From positions 1 through 64,000 of the forward strand of contig VTPC01000956.1 in the NCBI GenBank assembly GCA_011009095.1: a stretch of 64,000 bases of DNA, written 5' to 3'. The notes beneath the pieces are model-generated. The model saw only the letters and a list, made by a program, of their open reading frames with translations. It made no database searches and was not told where the DNA came from. This DNA is from Ignelater luminosus (taxonomy: Eukaryota; Arthropoda; Insecta; Coleoptera; Elateridae). This document shows, piece after piece, positions 63,240 through 64,000 of this stretch (position 1 is its first letter; each line of letters opens with the position of its first letter). The translations under genes and the position numbers were made by a program.

Positions 63240-63535
63240 TTAAATTTATCCTTTAACTTCAAAATCCACCCCTGTATTTAATCAGACTATGTTACCCTCT
63301 AAGATACAATGTGGCTGACCAAATTTTTTTATGTTTTATTAATCAAGTTCTACTAAATAAAAAAAAGTATCATTAATTACCTAAATAAAAATTAAGCCCA
63401 AAACAAGGAACGATTCTCTCTCATCCACATAATGCACCAAGATATGTCTAGGCCAACAAACATTTCTTGTGTCTACCAATAGTCAACTTTTACTACAAAA
63501 AGAAAATTACTCTAACTCTTTGACGTAAGTATTTT
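63240..63535 (-). repeat. Dispersed repeat family B, inverse copy of 48904-49128
   Basis: The minus strand contains GTAAAAGTTGACTATTGGTA, then GACACAAGAAATGTTTG, TTGGGCTTAATTTTTATTTA and TAGTAGAACTTGATTAATAA, the same order as the copy near 49 kb. Sequence to its right (63536-64000) is AT-rich with nothing recognised. Confidence 0.65.
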
Positions 63536-64000
63536 TGCAGCTGCTGCCTGCTCTACTACTTTTTTTTTAATTAACGATTCTTGGAAAACTCTTAGAAGTC
63601 CCTTGGCTCTTCCTATACTGCTTGCTTAGCAACCAATAAGGATTATAATATAAACAGTATCATGTAATATTTACAATTTGCAAAAGGAAAATTTACTTGC
63701 TATACTTCTACAAGTCATGTTAATTGTTGTAATAGATATTACCACAGTAAGTTATTTTAAAATAGTTTTTTCTAAAATTTTTCTTTATATAGCAACATAT
63801 TCTAAACATTGTATAATGCACTAAAAATCTTATTGCTATTCTCGACAGAAAGATATCAACTTAACTTCTTGTTTGTGACATAAAGTTGTCATTTGTCAAG
63901 GATTGAGGTTATTTTACTATTATTATTATTATTATGCAGATTTAAATGGGTCTTTTGAGTTCTAGTGTGGTTCTAGTTCTTTAGACAGTGGGCTTCTAAG

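Noticed and set aside
1-64000. CRISPR array, bacterial operon or symbiont DNA
   Set aside because: Introns, poly(A) signals, pol III boxes and insect transposons throughout; no regularly spaced repeats of CRISPR type.

Overview
This window is nuclear DNA from an insect, most likely a beetle. The evidence is AT-rich DNA, short phase-aligned exons split by AT-rich GT..AG introns, metazoan gene families, and a dense load of IS630/Tc1/mariner-type and hAT-type DNA elements. Many of those elements have a TA target duplication and ends reading CAGGGTGT. The species cannot be named from the sequence. One run of 306 Ns (57339-57644) marks a scaffold gap.

Host genes are concentrated in the left half. 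At the left edge, on the minus strand, is the 5' part of a DNAJC7 (TPR2) co-chaperone gene; its J domain runs off position 1. A short membrane-anchored protein (9733-10089, minus) lies head to head, only 43 bp away, with a plus-strand two-exon gene of the CLAMP/C1a-32 ciliary family (CFAP119-like, 10133-11074). Converging on that gene is a very long minus-strand gene (stop at 11290, first recognised exon at 48585). It encodes a coiled-coil protein of about 1,396 residues in at least 25 exons. I could not name it; its overall make-up resembles a centrosomal or Golgi coiled-coil protein. Almost all its internal exons are whole numbers of codons bounded by phase-0 introns. Two places (44809-45462 and 27347-27433) offer alternative C-terminal ends. 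It could instead be two adjacent genes split near 44.6 kb.

The introns and the right-hand 15 kb (48.6-64 kb) are mostly mobile-element debris. This includes four DDE-transposase-bearing DNA transposon relics, one internally deleted mariner with matching ends, one LINE reverse-transcriptase fragment split by a MITE, hAT MITEs with exact target duplications, many long-TIR MITEs and foldbacks, and a decayed multicopy gene of the 'EDAD / HALS.CDTTS' nuclease-like family that carries a MITE.

The least ordinary object is at 36746-37325. Two tRNA-like cloverleaf sequences with A and B boxes lie back to back in a long inverted repeat, itself inside an outer inverted repeat. No RNA virus, provirus, CRISPR or operon-like system was seen. 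All gene models come from reading the sequence only, so splice sites are inferred from GT..AG signals and reading frame.
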